The notes: generated from the sequence alone by a model not told the origin. 64,000 bases of DNA from Sorangium cellulosum (GCF_004135735.1 NZ_CP012670.1:8076501-8140500); one strand, 5' to 3'; shown: positions 27,339 through 36,482, counted from the stretch's first letter. Numbers and translations: made by a program.

Positions 27339-29792
27339 ATGACAGATATCAACCTGATCAACACCACCCTGGATTGCAGGTACCTCATCCTCGGGCTGCT
27401 CGGCGAGGGCGGCATGGGGGCGGTCTACGAGGCGCGGCATCTGGGCACCGGTCGCCGCGTCGCGGTCAAGGTGATCACGAGCAAGCTCGCGCAGGACGAG
27501 GCCGTCATGGCGCGGTTCGAGCGCGAGGCCAGGGCGGCCGGCGCCATCGACAGCGAGCACATCGCGAGCGTGCTCGATAGCGGGAGGGACCGCGCGACCG
27601 GCCTCCCCTTCCTCGTGATGGAGCTGCTCTCGGGCGAGGACGTCGATCAGATGCTCCGGCGGCTCGGCCCGCTGCCGCCCGAGCTCGCGCTCTGCATCGT
27701 GGGCCAGGCGTGCATGGGCCTGGCGAAGGCGCACGACGCGCGCGTCATGCACCGCGACATCAAGCCCGCCAACCTGTTCCTCGCCCGGCGCGACGGCGGC
27801 GAGATCACGGTCAAGCTCCTCGACTTCGGGGTCGCCAAGATCCAGGCCGACGAGGCGTCCGAGATCCAGCCGGAGCTCACGGCCACGACCAACCTGATCG
27901 GGTCGCCGATCTACATGTCGCCGGAGCAGGCGCGCAACATGAAGGACGTCGACTACCGGACCGACCTCTGGTCGCTCGGCATCGTCCTCTACAAGATGCT
28001 GACGGGGCGCACCCCGTACAGGAACTCCCGCGGGCTCGGGGAGCTCATCGTCGCCATCTGCTCGACACCGGCGCCGCCCCTCCTGCACCAGGCGCCGTGG
28101 GTGCCGCCCGAGGTCGCCGAGATCGCGCACCGCGCGCTCCAGATCGATCGCAACGCGCGCTACCAGAGCGCGCTGGAGATGATGGACGCGGTGCGGGCGC
28201 TCTTGCCGCACGGCTTCTCGATCCGCGAGGAGATGCTGCGGCCCCTGCCCGACTCGATCCAGGCGGACGTGCCGCCGTCGTCGGTCCAGCGCCCGAACAC
28301 CGAGATGCCGACGCGGCGCCCGCCGACGCCGGCCCACACGTCGCGGAGCTGGTCCGATCAGGGCGAGCCCTCGCCGCGGCGCCCGCCGACGCCGGCCCAC
28401 ACGCCGCGGAGCTGGTCCGATCAGGGCGAGCTCGCGTCGCGGCGCCCGCCGACGCCGGTGCACACGCCGCGGAGCTGGCCCGAGCGCGTCACGCCGTTCT
28501 CCCAGCAGAGCGGCCTCGCCATGAGCGGCCTGGAGCACCGGCCCGACATGCCGCCCTCGTCGAGGACGGTCGCGGGCACCTCGGTGCCGTTCCAGAGGAC
28601 GGTCATCGCGGGGGGGCAGGTGGCGCCCGTGGCCACGCGCGGCCGCGGCCGGGCCGCGCCGATCCTGGCGGCGGCGGCGCTGGTGGCCGCCACGGGCGCC
28701 GGCGTGGGCGCCTGGCTGGTGCAGAAGACGACCGCGGCCGCGCCCCCCGCGGCGCCGGCCGCCGCCGCGGCGCCGGCCGCCGCGGCGGTGCCGCAGGGGG
28801 CGGCCCCGGGCGCCTCGGCGGCCCCGCCCGTGGAGATCGATCCGGAGCGGCTCGCGAGCTTCAACCCGCTGCCGTCGGTCATCACCACCTCGGGCAACCC
28901 GCTCACGGAGGAGAAGATCCAGCTCGGCCGGATGCTCTACTACGAGCCGCGGCTCTCGCGGAACCACGACATCTCGTGCAATAGCTGCCACCCGCTCGAC
29001 CGCTACGGCGCCGACGGGATGAAGGTGTCCACCGGGCACGCCCACCAGAGCGGCCGCCGCAACACGCCGAGCGTCTACAACGCGGCGGGGTCGTTCGCGC
29101 TCATGTGGGACGGGCGCTTCGACACCCTGGAGGAGCAGGCCAGCGGGCCGCTGATGAACCCGGTCGAGATGGCGATGACGCCGGTGCGGATCGAGGCGAC
29201 GCTGCGCTCGATCCCCGAGTACGCGAAGGCGTTCAGCCGGGCGTTCCCGAACGATCCGTGGCCCGTGACGGTCGCCAACGCGACGAAGGCGATCGGCGCG
29301 TTCGAGCGCAAGCTGTTCACGCGCGGGCGGTGGGACCAGTTCCTGGAGGGCAACCCCGACGCGCTGACGAACGAGGAGAAGGAGGGGTTCAACGCGTTCG
29401 TGGAGGTCGGGTGCGTGACGTGCCACTTCGGCCCGCACGTCGGCGCGACGATGTTCCAGAAGCTCGGCCTGGTGCGGTCGTGGCCGGACACGATGGACCG
29501 CGGCCGCTTCGAGATCACGAAGAAGCCGGCGGATTTCATGGTGTTCCGGGTGCCGAGCCTGCGCAACGTGGCCCATACGGCGCCGTACTTCCACGACGGG
29601 TCGATCTCGTCGCTGCAGGAGGCGGTCCGGCTCATGTCGAAGCACCAGCTCGGCAAGGATCTGTCCCCGGCCACGGTGGACCAGATCGTGGTCTGGCTGA
29701 AGACCCTGACGGGGGAGATCCCGAGCGAGTACATCGCGAAGCCGGACCTCCCGGAGAGCGGGTCCAACACGCCGCCCCCCATGGCGGAGTGA
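27339..29792 (+). CDS. Ser/Thr kinase fused to di-heme cytochrome c peroxidase
   Basis: An 817-residue two-domain protein. Residues ~14-285 are a complete Pkn-type kinase: GEGGMG at 22-27, VAVKVI near 46, HRDIKPANLF at 138, DFGVAK at 162, SPIYMSPEQA near 189. A linker holds three 21-residue repeats (RRPPTPAHT.RSWSDQGE). One membrane helix PILAAAALVAATGAGVGAWL is near 442-461. After an Ala/Pro spacer comes a CcpA/MauG-type di-heme peroxidase with two haem c sites, CNSCH at 547 and CVTCH at 692, plus typical NTPSVYNAAGS and RVPSLRNVAHTAPYFHDGS. The topology places the kinase in the cytoplasm and the haem domain outside it. The frame is continuous across both domains. LolA follows 35 bases later. 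Confidence 0.93.
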   Translation: MTDINLINTTLDCRYLILGLLGEGGMGAVYEARHLGTGRRVAVKVITSKLAQDEAVMARFEREARAAGAIDSEHIASVLDSGRDRATGLPFLVMELLSGEDVDQMLRRLGPLPPELALCIVGQACMGLAKAHDARVMHRDIKPANLFLARRDGGEITVKLLDFGVAKIQADEASEIQPELTATTNLIGSPIYMSPEQARNMKDVDYRTDLWSLGIVLYKMLTGRTPYRNSRGLGELIVAICSTPAPPLLHQAPWVPPEVAEIAHRALQIDRNARYQSALEMMDAVRALLPHGFSIREEMLRPLPDSIQADVPPSSVQRPNTEMPTRRPPTPAHTSRSWSDQGEPSPRRPPTPAHTPRSWSDQGELASRRPPTPVHTPRSWPERVTPFSQQSGLAMSGLEHRPDMPPSSRTVAGTSVPFQRTVIAGGQVAPVATRGRGRAAPILAAAALVAATGAGVGAWLVQKTTAAAPPAAPAAAAAPAAAAVPQGAAPGASAAPPVEIDPERLASFNPLPSVITTSGNPLTEEKIQLGRMLYYEPRLSRNHDISCNSCHPLDRYGADGMKVSTGHAHQSGRRNTPSVYNAAGSFALMWDGRFDTLEEQASGPLMNPVEMAMTPVRIEATLRSIPEYAKAFSRAFPNDPWPVTVANATKAIGAFERKLFTRGRWDQFLEGNPDALTNEEKEGFNAFVEVGCVTCHFGPHVGATMFQKLGLVRSWPDTMDRGRFEITKKPADFMVFRVPSLRNVAHTAPYFHDGSISSLQEAVRLMSKHQLGKDLSPATVDQIVVWLKTLTGEIPSEYIAKPDLPESGSNTPPPMAE

Positions 29793-29827
29793 GCGCGGCC
29801 GGGCCGGCCGGGGTGGAGAGGGCGAGG

Positions 29828-30469
29828 ATGCAGCGGCGATCGTTCCTGATGGGTGTCGCGGCGTGCGGCGGGGCGCTGTCGCTCTCGGGCCGCGCCGGCG
29901 CGGACGAGGTGGGCGACGCGCTCGCCGAGATCACGCGGGCGCGCGCGTCGGTGAAGACGCTCGTCGCGCCGTTCACGCAGGAGCGCACCATCGGCCTCCT
30001 GGCGACGGCGGTGAAGAGCGACGGGGAGATGACGCTGGTGCTGCCCGATCGCCTCCGCTGGGAGCTCAGGCCGCCGGACGCGATCACCTACTGGATCACG
30101 CCGGAGGGGTTCGGCTTCGCGACGCCGAAGGGCGCGGCGGGCGCGGGGCGGGGCGCGGCGGGGCGCTTCGGCGCGGTGCTGTCGGATCTGCTGGTGCTGC
30201 TCGGCGGCGATCTGGAGAAGCTCAGGGCGCGCTACGAGCTGTCGATCCCGAGCCGCGCGGGCGGGATCACGCTCGCGGCGCGGCCGCGGGCCGAGGAGGT
30301 GGCGAAGCACGTGCGCAGCCTGGAGATGACGTCGGGGCCGGAGCTGTGGTCGGTGCGGCGCGTGGTGATCGAGGAGAAGAACGGCGACCGGAGCGTCATC
30401 GCGTTCGGCAAGGTGGCGCGGGACGTGGCCGTGGATCCGGCGCGCATGCGGGCGCCGAAGCGGGGCTAG
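29828..30469 (+). CDS. LolA-like outer-membrane lipoprotein carrier
   Basis: A 213-residue exported protein. The N-terminus MQRRSFLMGVAACGG carries a twin-arginine motif, and the body reads as LolA: ASVKTLVAPFTQERTI, then GEMTLVLPDRLRWEL, TYWITPEGFGF and LEMTSGPELWSVRRVVIEEKNGD. LolA moves lipoproteins through the periplasm; Tat export of a LolA-like protein is not typical. The true ATG at 29828 follows GCGAGG; the longer upstream frame is a shadow of the kinase-peroxidase. It likely shares that gene's transcript. An 18-bp direct repeat (GGGCGCCGAAGCGGGGCT) overlaps its 3' end and recurs just after the stop. Confidence 0.85.
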   Translation: MQRRSFLMGVAACGGALSLSGRAGADEVGDALAEITRARASVKTLVAPFTQERTIGLLATAVKSDGEMTLVLPDRLRWELRPPDAITYWITPEGFGFATPKGAAGAGRGAAGRFGAVLSDLLVLLGGDLEKLRARYELSIPSRAGGITLAARPRAEEVAKHVRSLEMTSGPELWSVRRVVIEEKNGDRSVIAFGKVARDVAVDPARMRAPKRG

Positions 30470-30666
30470 CGCCGCGTCTGGAGGGCGCCGAAGCGGGGCT
30501 GGCCCCGCGCCTGTCGACGCTCGTCCCTGGCTGGGCGGGAGGTCTTGCCGGATGGCCCGGCGCAGGGAGAGGGACGGCTCGGCCCGGGGAGAGAGGGCGC
30601 CGCGGGGGAGGTGCGCCGGACGCACCGGGGGGCAACGCCCGGGTTCCCCTCGCCGCGATCTCGGCT

Positions 30667-31875
30667 ATGACGCCCCGCATGCGACGCCTGCTGCTCCCCT
30701 TCCCCGCCCTCGTGCTCGCCGCTGCCTGCTCCGGCGCTCCCCCGGAGCCCGCCCAGCCCGCGGCTCCCCCGCGCGCGCGCATCGAAGCGCCGCCCGCGAC
30801 CGCGCCGGCCCCGGCCGAGACCGCGGGCGCCGCGGCCACGCCGCCGAGCGCCCCCGCCGAGCCGGCCGAGCCCGGAGCGGCCGCCGAGGCGGACGCCGGC
30901 GCGGAGGAGGCGCGGGCGTGCCCCGCGGACATGAAGCTCGTCGAGGGCGAGTACTGCACCGAGGTCGAGCACACCTGTCTGCGGAGCTGGTACGACAAGT
31001 CGAACAAGAAGACCGTCTGCGAGGAGTTCGCGCCGACCCCGGGCCGCTGCACCGGCGAGAAGGTGAAGAAGCGGTATTGCATCGACACCTACGAGTGGCC
31101 GAACAAGGAGGGTGAGCGGCCCGAGGTGATGAATCGGTTCCACCAGGCGCAGGTGAAGTGCGCGGCCGTGGGCAAGCGCCTGTGCACCGAGTCGGAGTGG
31201 ACGCTCGCGTGCGAGGGCCCCGAGATGAAGCCGTTCCCCTACGGGTACTCGCGCGACGCGACGAAGTGCAACGGCGACCACCTCTGGGACAACCCCGACA
31301 TGAAGAAGGTCGCGAAGCGCGACCCGGACGAGCTGGCCCGCCTCTGGAAGGGGGTGCGGAGCGGCTCGCAGGCGCAGTGCATCAGCGACTATGGAGTCGC
31401 GGACCTGCCCGCGAACGCCGACGAGGTGGTGGCGAGCGAGACGACCGGCGGCTGGCGCGGCAAGTACGACAGCGTCCACACCGGGGGCCCCTGGTACAAG
31501 GGCGTGCGCAACCAGTGCCGGCCGAAGATCTACACGCACGACGAGGGGTTCTATTATTACTTCCTGAGCTTCCGCTGCTGCGCCGAGCCGGACGGCGAGG
31601 CCACGGACCCGCGCACGCCGCGCCAGATCCGGGAGGGGTGGAAGATGGATCGGGTCGAGCGGAGCGCGCGGTTCACCGTGGCCGAGATGCGCGAGAAGCT
31701 CGAGCTGAAGGAGCAGGGCAAGTGCGAGTGCAAGGCGCACGATATCCTGTGCAAGACGATGTGCGGGACGCTGCTCGGCCCCGGGGCGGTGGACGCGACG
31801 CCGGGCGGCGCGCCGGCCGCGAAGGGCGGCGCGCCGGCCGCGAAGGGCGGCGCGACGGACGGCAAGGAGCGGTGA
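30667..31875 (+). CDS. FGE-sulfatase (SUMF1)-like lipoprotein
   Basis: A 402-residue lipoprotein. The signal LLLPFPALVLAAACSG has a lipobox ending at Cys21, followed by ~60 residues of Ala/Pro-rich linker. The folded part carries the formylglycine-generating-enzyme/C-type-lectin pattern: RYCIDTYEWPNKEG near 136, then HQAQVKCAAVGKRLCTESEWTLACEG near 159 and YYYFLSFRCC near 297. Many cysteines suggest disulfides outside the cytoplasm. Myxobacteria have many such proteins, often next to kinases; most are not true sulfatase activators. The C-terminus holds two GGAPAAK repeats. ATG 30667 is chosen because the signal peptide starts there. Confidence 0.85.
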   Translation: MTPRMRRLLLPFPALVLAAACSGAPPEPAQPAAPPRARIEAPPATAPAPAETAGAAATPPSAPAEPAEPGAAAEADAGAEEARACPADMKLVEGEYCTEVEHTCLRSWYDKSNKKTVCEEFAPTPGRCTGEKVKKRYCIDTYEWPNKEGERPEVMNRFHQAQVKCAAVGKRLCTESEWTLACEGPEMKPFPYGYSRDATKCNGDHLWDNPDMKKVAKRDPDELARLWKGVRSGSQAQCISDYGVADLPANADEVVASETTGGWRGKYDSVHTGGPWYKGVRNQCRPKIYTHDEGFYYYFLSFRCCAEPDGEATDPRTPRQIREGWKMDRVERSARFTVAEMREKLELKEQGKCECKAHDILCKTMCGTLLGPGAVDATPGGAPAAKGGAPAAKGGATDGKER

Positions 31876-31923
31876 GGGGCGCCTTGGAGGGCGTGTCGAT
31901 CCCGGCGCCGGCGATCGAGGGCC

Positions 31924-32427
31924 TCAGGGCTTCTTCTGCGGTCCTCCCCGAAGCTGGCGCAGCGCTGCCGCCATCAGCGCAGGCGTGGTGAAGAGCGTCG
32001 TTTCCTTGCTCAACGCCACGAGATGTCGTTCCGCAACATCGACCGAAACGATTCCGACACGCGCGGCGCGGAGCACGACGCCAAGCGAGCCGACCGGCGT
32101 CACCCCGAACGCTCGTGCGGCGTCGCGCGCCGCCAGATCGTCGGTCAGCAGGAGCGTGATCCCGAGCTCCTCACAGAGCGAAAGGGCAGCAACCTCTCCC
32201 GCGTGCAAGTGAGCGCAGCGGGGAGCAACCCGCGACGCGTCGACCGCGCGGACCTCGCAGACGACGGTCGACGGCAGCGAGAACACCGATCGATGGCGGA
32301 CCACCTCGTGCTGGACAATGTCCGGTATGAGCACGCGCTCGAACAGCGCAAGCAGGTCCAGCGCGCCCAGCTCGTCCAGGTGGATGAGCGGGCCGGCGTC
32401 GGCGACGGCTACGGCCTCGAGGCCCAC
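31924..32427 (-). CDS. PIN-like DUF3368 toxin
   Basis: A 167-residue protein of the DUF3368/PIN-like family: VADAGPLIHLDELGALDLL at the N-terminus with the first Asp at residue 10, PDIVQHEV near 36, LHAGEVAALSLCEELGITLLLTDDLAARDAARAFGV near 74-110, where Glu and the Asp pair complete an acidic PIN site. Such proteins are single-strand RNA nucleases held in check by a partner. The GTG start at 32427 overlaps the antitoxin gene by 19 bases. Confidence 0.85.
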   Translation of the reverse strand: MGLEAVAVADAGPLIHLDELGALDLLALFERVLIPDIVQHEVVRHRSVFSLPSTVVCEVRAVDASRVAPRCAHLHAGEVAALSLCEELGITLLLTDDLAARDAARAFGVTPVGSLGVVLRAARVGIVSVDVAERHLVALSKETTLFTTPALMAAALRQLRGGPQKKP

Positions 32428-32657
32428 GCGATGTCTTCCTCGATGGCCTGCTGCTGGCGCTCCGTCATCAGGACCCAGTCGAGACCGACCGCCGCGATCG
32501 CCTCGCTGCGACTGATCTCCTCGCGAACGAGCTTCGCCAGCACGCGTTCGCGCTGAAGGGCGCGAACGCCGGCGTCAATCACGCGGGCGAGAGCCTGGGA
32601 CTCCGACTCCCCTGTCTCGACCGTGATCTCATGCAGGAGTGTTGCCAGGGATTGCAC
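32409..32657 (-). CDS. antitoxin partner of the PIN-like toxin
   Basis: An 82-residue helical protein, QSLATLLHEITVETGESESQ then ALARVIDAGVRALQRERVLA, KLVREEISRSEAIAAVGLDW and an acidic end. This resembles UPF0175-type antitoxins found directly before DUF3368 toxins, where the C-terminal helix-turn-helix binds DNA. The open frame runs far upstream, but residues before QSLATLL look random. GTG at 32657 is the nearest plausible start, though no good ribosome site precedes it. Confidence 0.6.
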   Translation of the reverse strand: MQSLATLLHEITVETGESESQALARVIDAGVRALQRERVLAKLVREEISRSEAIAAVGLDWVLMTERQQQAIEEDIAWASRP

Positions 32658-33172
32658 CGGAAGGAGTCTAGCACCTTGGTACGTTGTTGCCCAAGGGTGT
32701 GTTCGCGCCGGAGAGCCGGGGCGATCCGCCGCCTTCTCCGGGATTTCAGGAGGGACGCCACGATGGCTCGCGTCCGCACGGGATGCATGGCCCGAGCGCG
32801 GTCCCAACCGCCAAGCGTCGGGCCTGGACGGTCCTCGTCGGCCGACCGCCTCGAACCGCCATTGCTGTCGGGCTTTCCGGCCCCCACGAGCCGCGCCATC
32901 CCCCGCGGGGATGGGCTGGGAGCTGGCCCCCCGATTCGTTCGCGAGGCGGTCGGCCCATGCTTGGCCGGCATCGCGCAGCTCAGGCCGTCAAGCACCTCG
33001 ACGAGCGAGTGACGTCGACCACCACGAGCCGGCCATCATCGCACCCGTTCGGGGTCGGATTGCCTTGCTAGAATGACCGCTGGCAGGGAGTCAACCATGG
33101 CAAGTCGCCTTCGCACGTGCTCGGGCCGCGCGGCTGGCCGCCAAGATGCCGGATGGATGCAACGAGGCCCAC
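32658..33172. other. intergenic region with a short gene remnant
   Basis: 515 bases without a whole gene. On the minus strand at about 32978-33013 the frame reads SLVEVLDGLS, close to the end (SLAEVLDDLS) of the DUF4351-type protein at 34983-35372, so this may be the tail of another lost copy. The rest shows nothing I can name. Confidence 0.4.
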
Positions 33173-33769
33173 ATGCCGAAGCTTCGTGAGGTCAGAGCGG
33201 ACTACGATCGCGAGACCATCGTCGTGTACCAGGCCTATGCGCCGGCGATCGCCGAGCCCGCGCTGCGCGCTCAGCGCTTCGTGCCCCCGTTCTCGTTCGG
33301 CCGCATGACGTGGATCAAGCCATCTTTTCTGTGGCTCATGCACAGGAGCAACTGGAACCACAAGGCCGGTCAGGAACGAACGCTCGCGGTGCGCATCCGT
33401 CGAGCGGCCTGGGACAAGGCGCTCTCCCTCGCCGTGCTCACGTCACCCGAGCCTGGTGCGTTCCGGTCCCCTGACGAGTGGACGCGCGCCTTCGCGGGTG
33501 CGAAGGTCCATGTCCAGTGGGATCCCGAGCGCACGCTCCGCGGAGCGGCGCTGCCCTGCTACAGCATTCAGGTCGGGATCAGCCGCCACCTCATCCGCGA
33601 GTACGTCGAGGACTGGATCGTGGCCATCGAGGACTACACCCCGCTGGCGCGCAAGCTCCACCAGCAGATTCAGGCCGGGCACGCGGAGAAGGCGTCGAGA
33701 TTCCTCCCGAAGGAGAGGCCCTATCTCGTGGACCCCGCTGTCGGGCGCCGCCTGCTCATCGAAGCGTGA
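33173..33769 (+). CDS. DUF4291 family protein
   Basis: A 198-residue protein matching DUF4291: RADYDRETIVVYQAYAPAIA at the start, RMTWIKPSFLWLMHRSNWNH near 52, QWDPER near 117, and GISRHLIREYVEDWIVAIED near 141. The function is not known. ATG 33173 is used because the family begins just there; the earlier Met at 33146 would add nine unrelated residues. It sits alone in the accessory zone. Confidence 0.85.
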   Translation: MPKLREVRADYDRETIVVYQAYAPAIAEPALRAQRFVPPFSFGRMTWIKPSFLWLMHRSNWNHKAGQERTLAVRIRRAAWDKALSLAVLTSPEPGAFRSPDEWTRAFAGAKVHVQWDPERTLRGAALPCYSIQVGISRHLIREYVEDWIVAIEDYTPLARKLHQQIQAGHAEKASRFLPKERPYLVDPAVGRRLLIEA

Positions 33770-33969
33770 GCGTGCCGGCCCGCCCCCTGCCCGGCGCCTC
33801 GCTCCAGCGCAAAGGAGGGCGGCAAGCGTGACGCCTGAAGAGCGCCTCCCTCCGCTGCGCCGGGCCGGTCGGCATGACGTTGCGGTGAACGAGCGTGCCG
33901 CGCCGGCCCCGCCGCCGCTCTGGCGCTCGCAGCCGAGCGCGGGTACGCTGCGCGTTCAAGGAGTGAACC

Positions 33970-34329
33970 GTGAAATCAACCGGCAAGATCAATTACGTCG
34001 AGCTTCCAGCGAGAAATCTCGGTGAGACCAAGAAGTTCTTCTCGGAGGCGTTCGGCTGGAGCTTCGTGGATTACGGAGCAGAATACAGCGCTTTCGGCGA
34101 GGCCGGCCTGGACGGCGGATTCTACAAGTCCAGTCAGGTGGTGAACGTCAACCAGGGTAGCGCCTTGATCGTACTCTACAGCAGCGATCTGGAATCGACC
34201 CTGGCCAAGGTGGAGCGGTGTGGCGGCGCCATCAAGAAGCCGATCTTCTCGTTTCCGGGCGGGAGGCGTTTCCACTTCACCGATCCCAGCGGCAACGAGT
34301 ATGCGGTGTGGTCCGACGCCGGCGCATGA
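33970..34329 (+). CDS. VOC (glyoxalase/bleomycin-resistance) family protein
   Basis: A 119-residue single-domain VOC protein. It starts at GTG 33970, KSTGKINYVELPARNLGETK, FFSEAFGWSF, then the second half-motif RFHFTDPSGNEYAVW. The metal-site pattern (Glu or His at the start of strand 1 and near FTDPSGNE) is partly kept. The family includes isomerases, dioxygenases and drug-binding proteins; the substrate cannot be told. Confidence 0.85.
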   Translation: MKSTGKINYVELPARNLGETKKFFSEAFGWSFVDYGAEYSAFGEAGLDGGFYKSSQVVNVNQGSALIVLYSSDLESTLAKVERCGGAIKKPIFSFPGGRRFHFTDPSGNEYAVWSDAGA

Positions 34330-34444
34330 TCGATGGGGCGACAGGCGAGCACCGGGAGGCATAGCCGGCCTTCGCAGCCGGTCGCGCGCGACGGCACGCG
34401 CTCCGGCGGAGCGGCGGCGCTGGGCGGACGGGGGGTAGTGCGCC

Positions 34445-34831
34445 ATGGGGCCATTTCGTGAGACGTGGACGAAGGCCGAGGTGGAGGCCGTCATCGCACG
34501 CGGCGATCCGGCCGAGTTGCTCTACGTCCCCCTCGTCGTGTCGCTCGATCCGCCAGGCCGGGTGTGGGCCGAGCAGATCTGCCTCCGGCTCGCGGGCCAC
34601 CCGTCGCCGGACGTCCGCGGCAACGCGCTCCTCGGGCTCGGCCATCTGGCCCGGATCTTTCGGTCCCTCCATCGCCGTAGGGTTCAGCCGGCCATCGAGG
34701 CCGGGCTGCAGGACCGCGACCCCGGCGTGCGCGGACATGCCAGCTCGGCCGCCGAAGATGTCGCGTGGTATCTCGGGTGGGTGCTCGCGGGCCGGGAGCA
34801 CACCCGCGGGCGGCCAGTCTGCCCACGATGA
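34445..34831 (+). CDS. small HEAT-repeat-like hypothetical protein
   Basis: 128 residues with two helical pairs that look like HEAT repeats (HPSPDVRGNALLGLGHLARI and DRDPGVRGHASSAAEDVAWY). Short proteins with this layout are common in polymorphic-toxin immunity loci, but no toxin gene is adjacent here. Function unknown. The start at ATG 34445 has no strong ribosome site. Confidence 0.65.
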   Translation: MGPFRETWTKAEVEAVIARGDPAELLYVPLVVSLDPPGRVWAEQICLRLAGHPSPDVRGNALLGLGHLARIFRSLHRRRVQPAIEAGLQDRDPGVRGHASSAAEDVAWYLGWVLAGREHTRGRPVCPR

Positions 34832-34902
34832 GCAAGGAGGGGGCCATGACGCGGACAGGTGGCTCCCTCTCACCGCACCGACCGCGCGTCCGCCACATCG
34901 AG

Positions 34903-34974
34903 CCGGGCGCGCAGCCCGAGCATGTCCGGCGCCATGCAGTCGACGCCGGTCGCCATGGGCCCCACGCCGCAGCG
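34903..34974 (-). pseudogene. rtcB fragment
   Basis: Read on the minus strand, this piece gives RCGVGPMATGVDCMAPDMLG and LRAR, which lines up with GCGVRLVATGVGRMAPDVLE in the intact rtcB at 39632-40867 (15 of 24 residues the same). The catalytic Cys region is included, but nothing of RtcB can be seen on either side. It is a remnant of a second rtcB copy. Confidence 0.6.
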
Positions 34975-34982
34975 GGCACCGC

Positions 34983-35372
34983 TCAGCTCAGGTCGTCGAG
35001 CACCTCGGCGAGCGACGCGGCGACGACCGCCCGCTCATGCCACCGTTCCAGGATTTCCGTGTTCTTCTCGGCCAGGACGCGCTCCCGCGCCGCGTCCGGC
35101 ACGGCGATGCCGCGTACACGGAGCGCCGTCAGCACGGCCCGAGCCGCCTCCTCGGCACGCGCCTCGGCGCGAAGCTTCCGCTCATAATCCTCGAACCACG
35201 CCCGGATCTCTGCGCTCACCTCGTCCTCCTCGTCCCTCGCCGGCTCCTGTCCTCCGAGCCGGAAGTGTACCAGCAGCGGCTTGGCGATGCTCTTCTCCCA
35301 GGCATCGTCCGGCAGCGCCGCCAGATCCACCAGCGCCTCGCGCAGAAAGAGCTGGTCGGAGCGATTGCGCAT
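34983..35372 (-). CDS. hypothetical protein with DUF4351-like C-terminus
   Basis: A 129-residue charged helical protein. The tail LRVRGIAVPDAARERVLAEK, NTEILERWHERAVVAASLAE and VLDDL matches the end of Rpn/PD-(D/E)XK transposase-like and DUF4351 proteins, where it follows a nuclease domain. No nuclease domain is present here, so this is either a shortened member or an independent small form. ATG 35372. The stop lies just beside the rtcB fragment. Confidence 0.6.
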   Translation of the reverse strand: MRNRSDQLFLREALVDLAALPDDAWEKSIAKPLLVHFRLGGQEPARDEEDEVSAEIRAWFEDYERKLRAEARAEEAARAVLTALRVRGIAVPDAARERVLAEKNTEILERWHERAVVAASLAEVLDDLS

Positions 35373-35487
35373 GGGAGTCCGCCTCTAATCCATATCGGCA
35401 GCTCGGAATCGGCAGCTCGGACCACCATTGATCTCCACGGGAGGACGAATAAAAATCATCAACAAAGTGCAGCACACAGCGGGTCGC

Positions 35488-35526
35488 GCCCGTAACACCT
35501 CATCGAGCAGCAAGCTGCTTACGGGC
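35488..35526. terminator. inverted repeat upstream of the methyltransferase
   Basis: GCCCGTAA pairs with TTACGGGC, enclosing a second stem AGCAGC/GCTGCT. It lies between two divergently placed genes, so it may be regulatory rather than a terminator. Confidence 0.3.
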
Positions 35527-35753
35527 ATTGGCAGCAAATCGTCCAGGATTCGTCCTCGGTCGTATGAGATTCCGGAAAGCGACGCGGCGCGGACCGGGCG
35601 GAGCGAGCTGCAGGACCTCAAGAAGGTGTGGCGTTTCTTGCGCGGTTCGGGGATCATTCCGCGGGGCCAGCGTGCGGGTCGTGATGCCCACCGCCCCTTC
35701 GGCATCGCGTTCTCGCGAATTGTCAGAGATATCCTCCCACTCCTGAGCATCCC

Positions 35754-36482
35754 ATGTCGCAAAACATCTACGATCAGTCGGAGTTCTTCACCGCGTACAG
35801 CCGGCTGCCGCGCTCGGTCCACGGCCTGGCGGGCGCCCCCGAGTGGCCCGCGATCCAGGCGCTCCTCCCCGAGCTGACGGGCAAGAAGGTGGTGGACCTC
35901 GGCTGCGGCTTCGGCTGGTTCTGCCGCTGGGCGCGCGAGCACGGCGCGGCGCGCGTGCTGGGGCTGGACCTGTCCGAGAACATGATCGCGCGAGCCAAGG
36001 CGACCACGCAGGATCCTGGCATCGCGTATGAGATCGCCGACCTGGAGCAGCTCGAGCTGCCGGAAGGCACGTTCGACTTCGCATACAGCTCGCTCGCGAT
36101 CCACTACATTCAGGATCTGGGGCGGCTGGTTCGGACGGTGTACCGGGGGCTGACGCCCGGCTCGCACTTCGTCTTCACAACCGAGCACCCGATCTTCATG
36201 GCCCCGACCCGGCCGGACTGGTCGGCGGACGACGAGGGCCTCCGGATCTGGCCACTGAACCAGTACCTCGTCGAGGGTCCGCGCACGACCGACTGGCTGA
36301 CCAGGGGCGTGATCAAGCACCACCGGACGCTCGGAACGACGCTGAATACGCTCATCCGCGCGGGGTTTACCGTCCGCCACGTCGAGGAATGGCAGCCGAG
36401 CCCGGAGCAGATCGCGCGCCATCCCGAGCTGGCGGAGGAGCTGGACAGGCCCATGTTCCTGCTCGTGGCCGCCCAGCGTTAG
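35754..36482 (+). CDS. class I SAM-dependent methyltransferase
   Basis: A 242-residue Methyltransf_11/25-type protein: VVDLGCGFGWFCRWA (SAM motif I) near residue 46, VLGLDLSENMIARA near 67, FDFAYSSLAIHYIQD near 105 and GSHFVFTTEHPIFMA near 136. The HP motif after the fourth strand is typical of small-molecule O- or N-methyltransferases. ATG 35754. It stands alone, with no pathway partner nearby. Confidence 0.9.
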   Translation: MSQNIYDQSEFFTAYSRLPRSVHGLAGAPEWPAIQALLPELTGKKVVDLGCGFGWFCRWAREHGAARVLGLDLSENMIARAKATTQDPGIAYEIADLEQLELPEGTFDFAYSSLAIHYIQDLGRLVRTVYRGLTPGSHFVFTTEHPIFMAPTRPDWSADDEGLRIWPLNQYLVEGPRTTDWLTRGVIKHHRTLGTTLNTLIRAGFTVRHVEEWQPSPEQIARHPELAEELDRPMFLLVAAQR

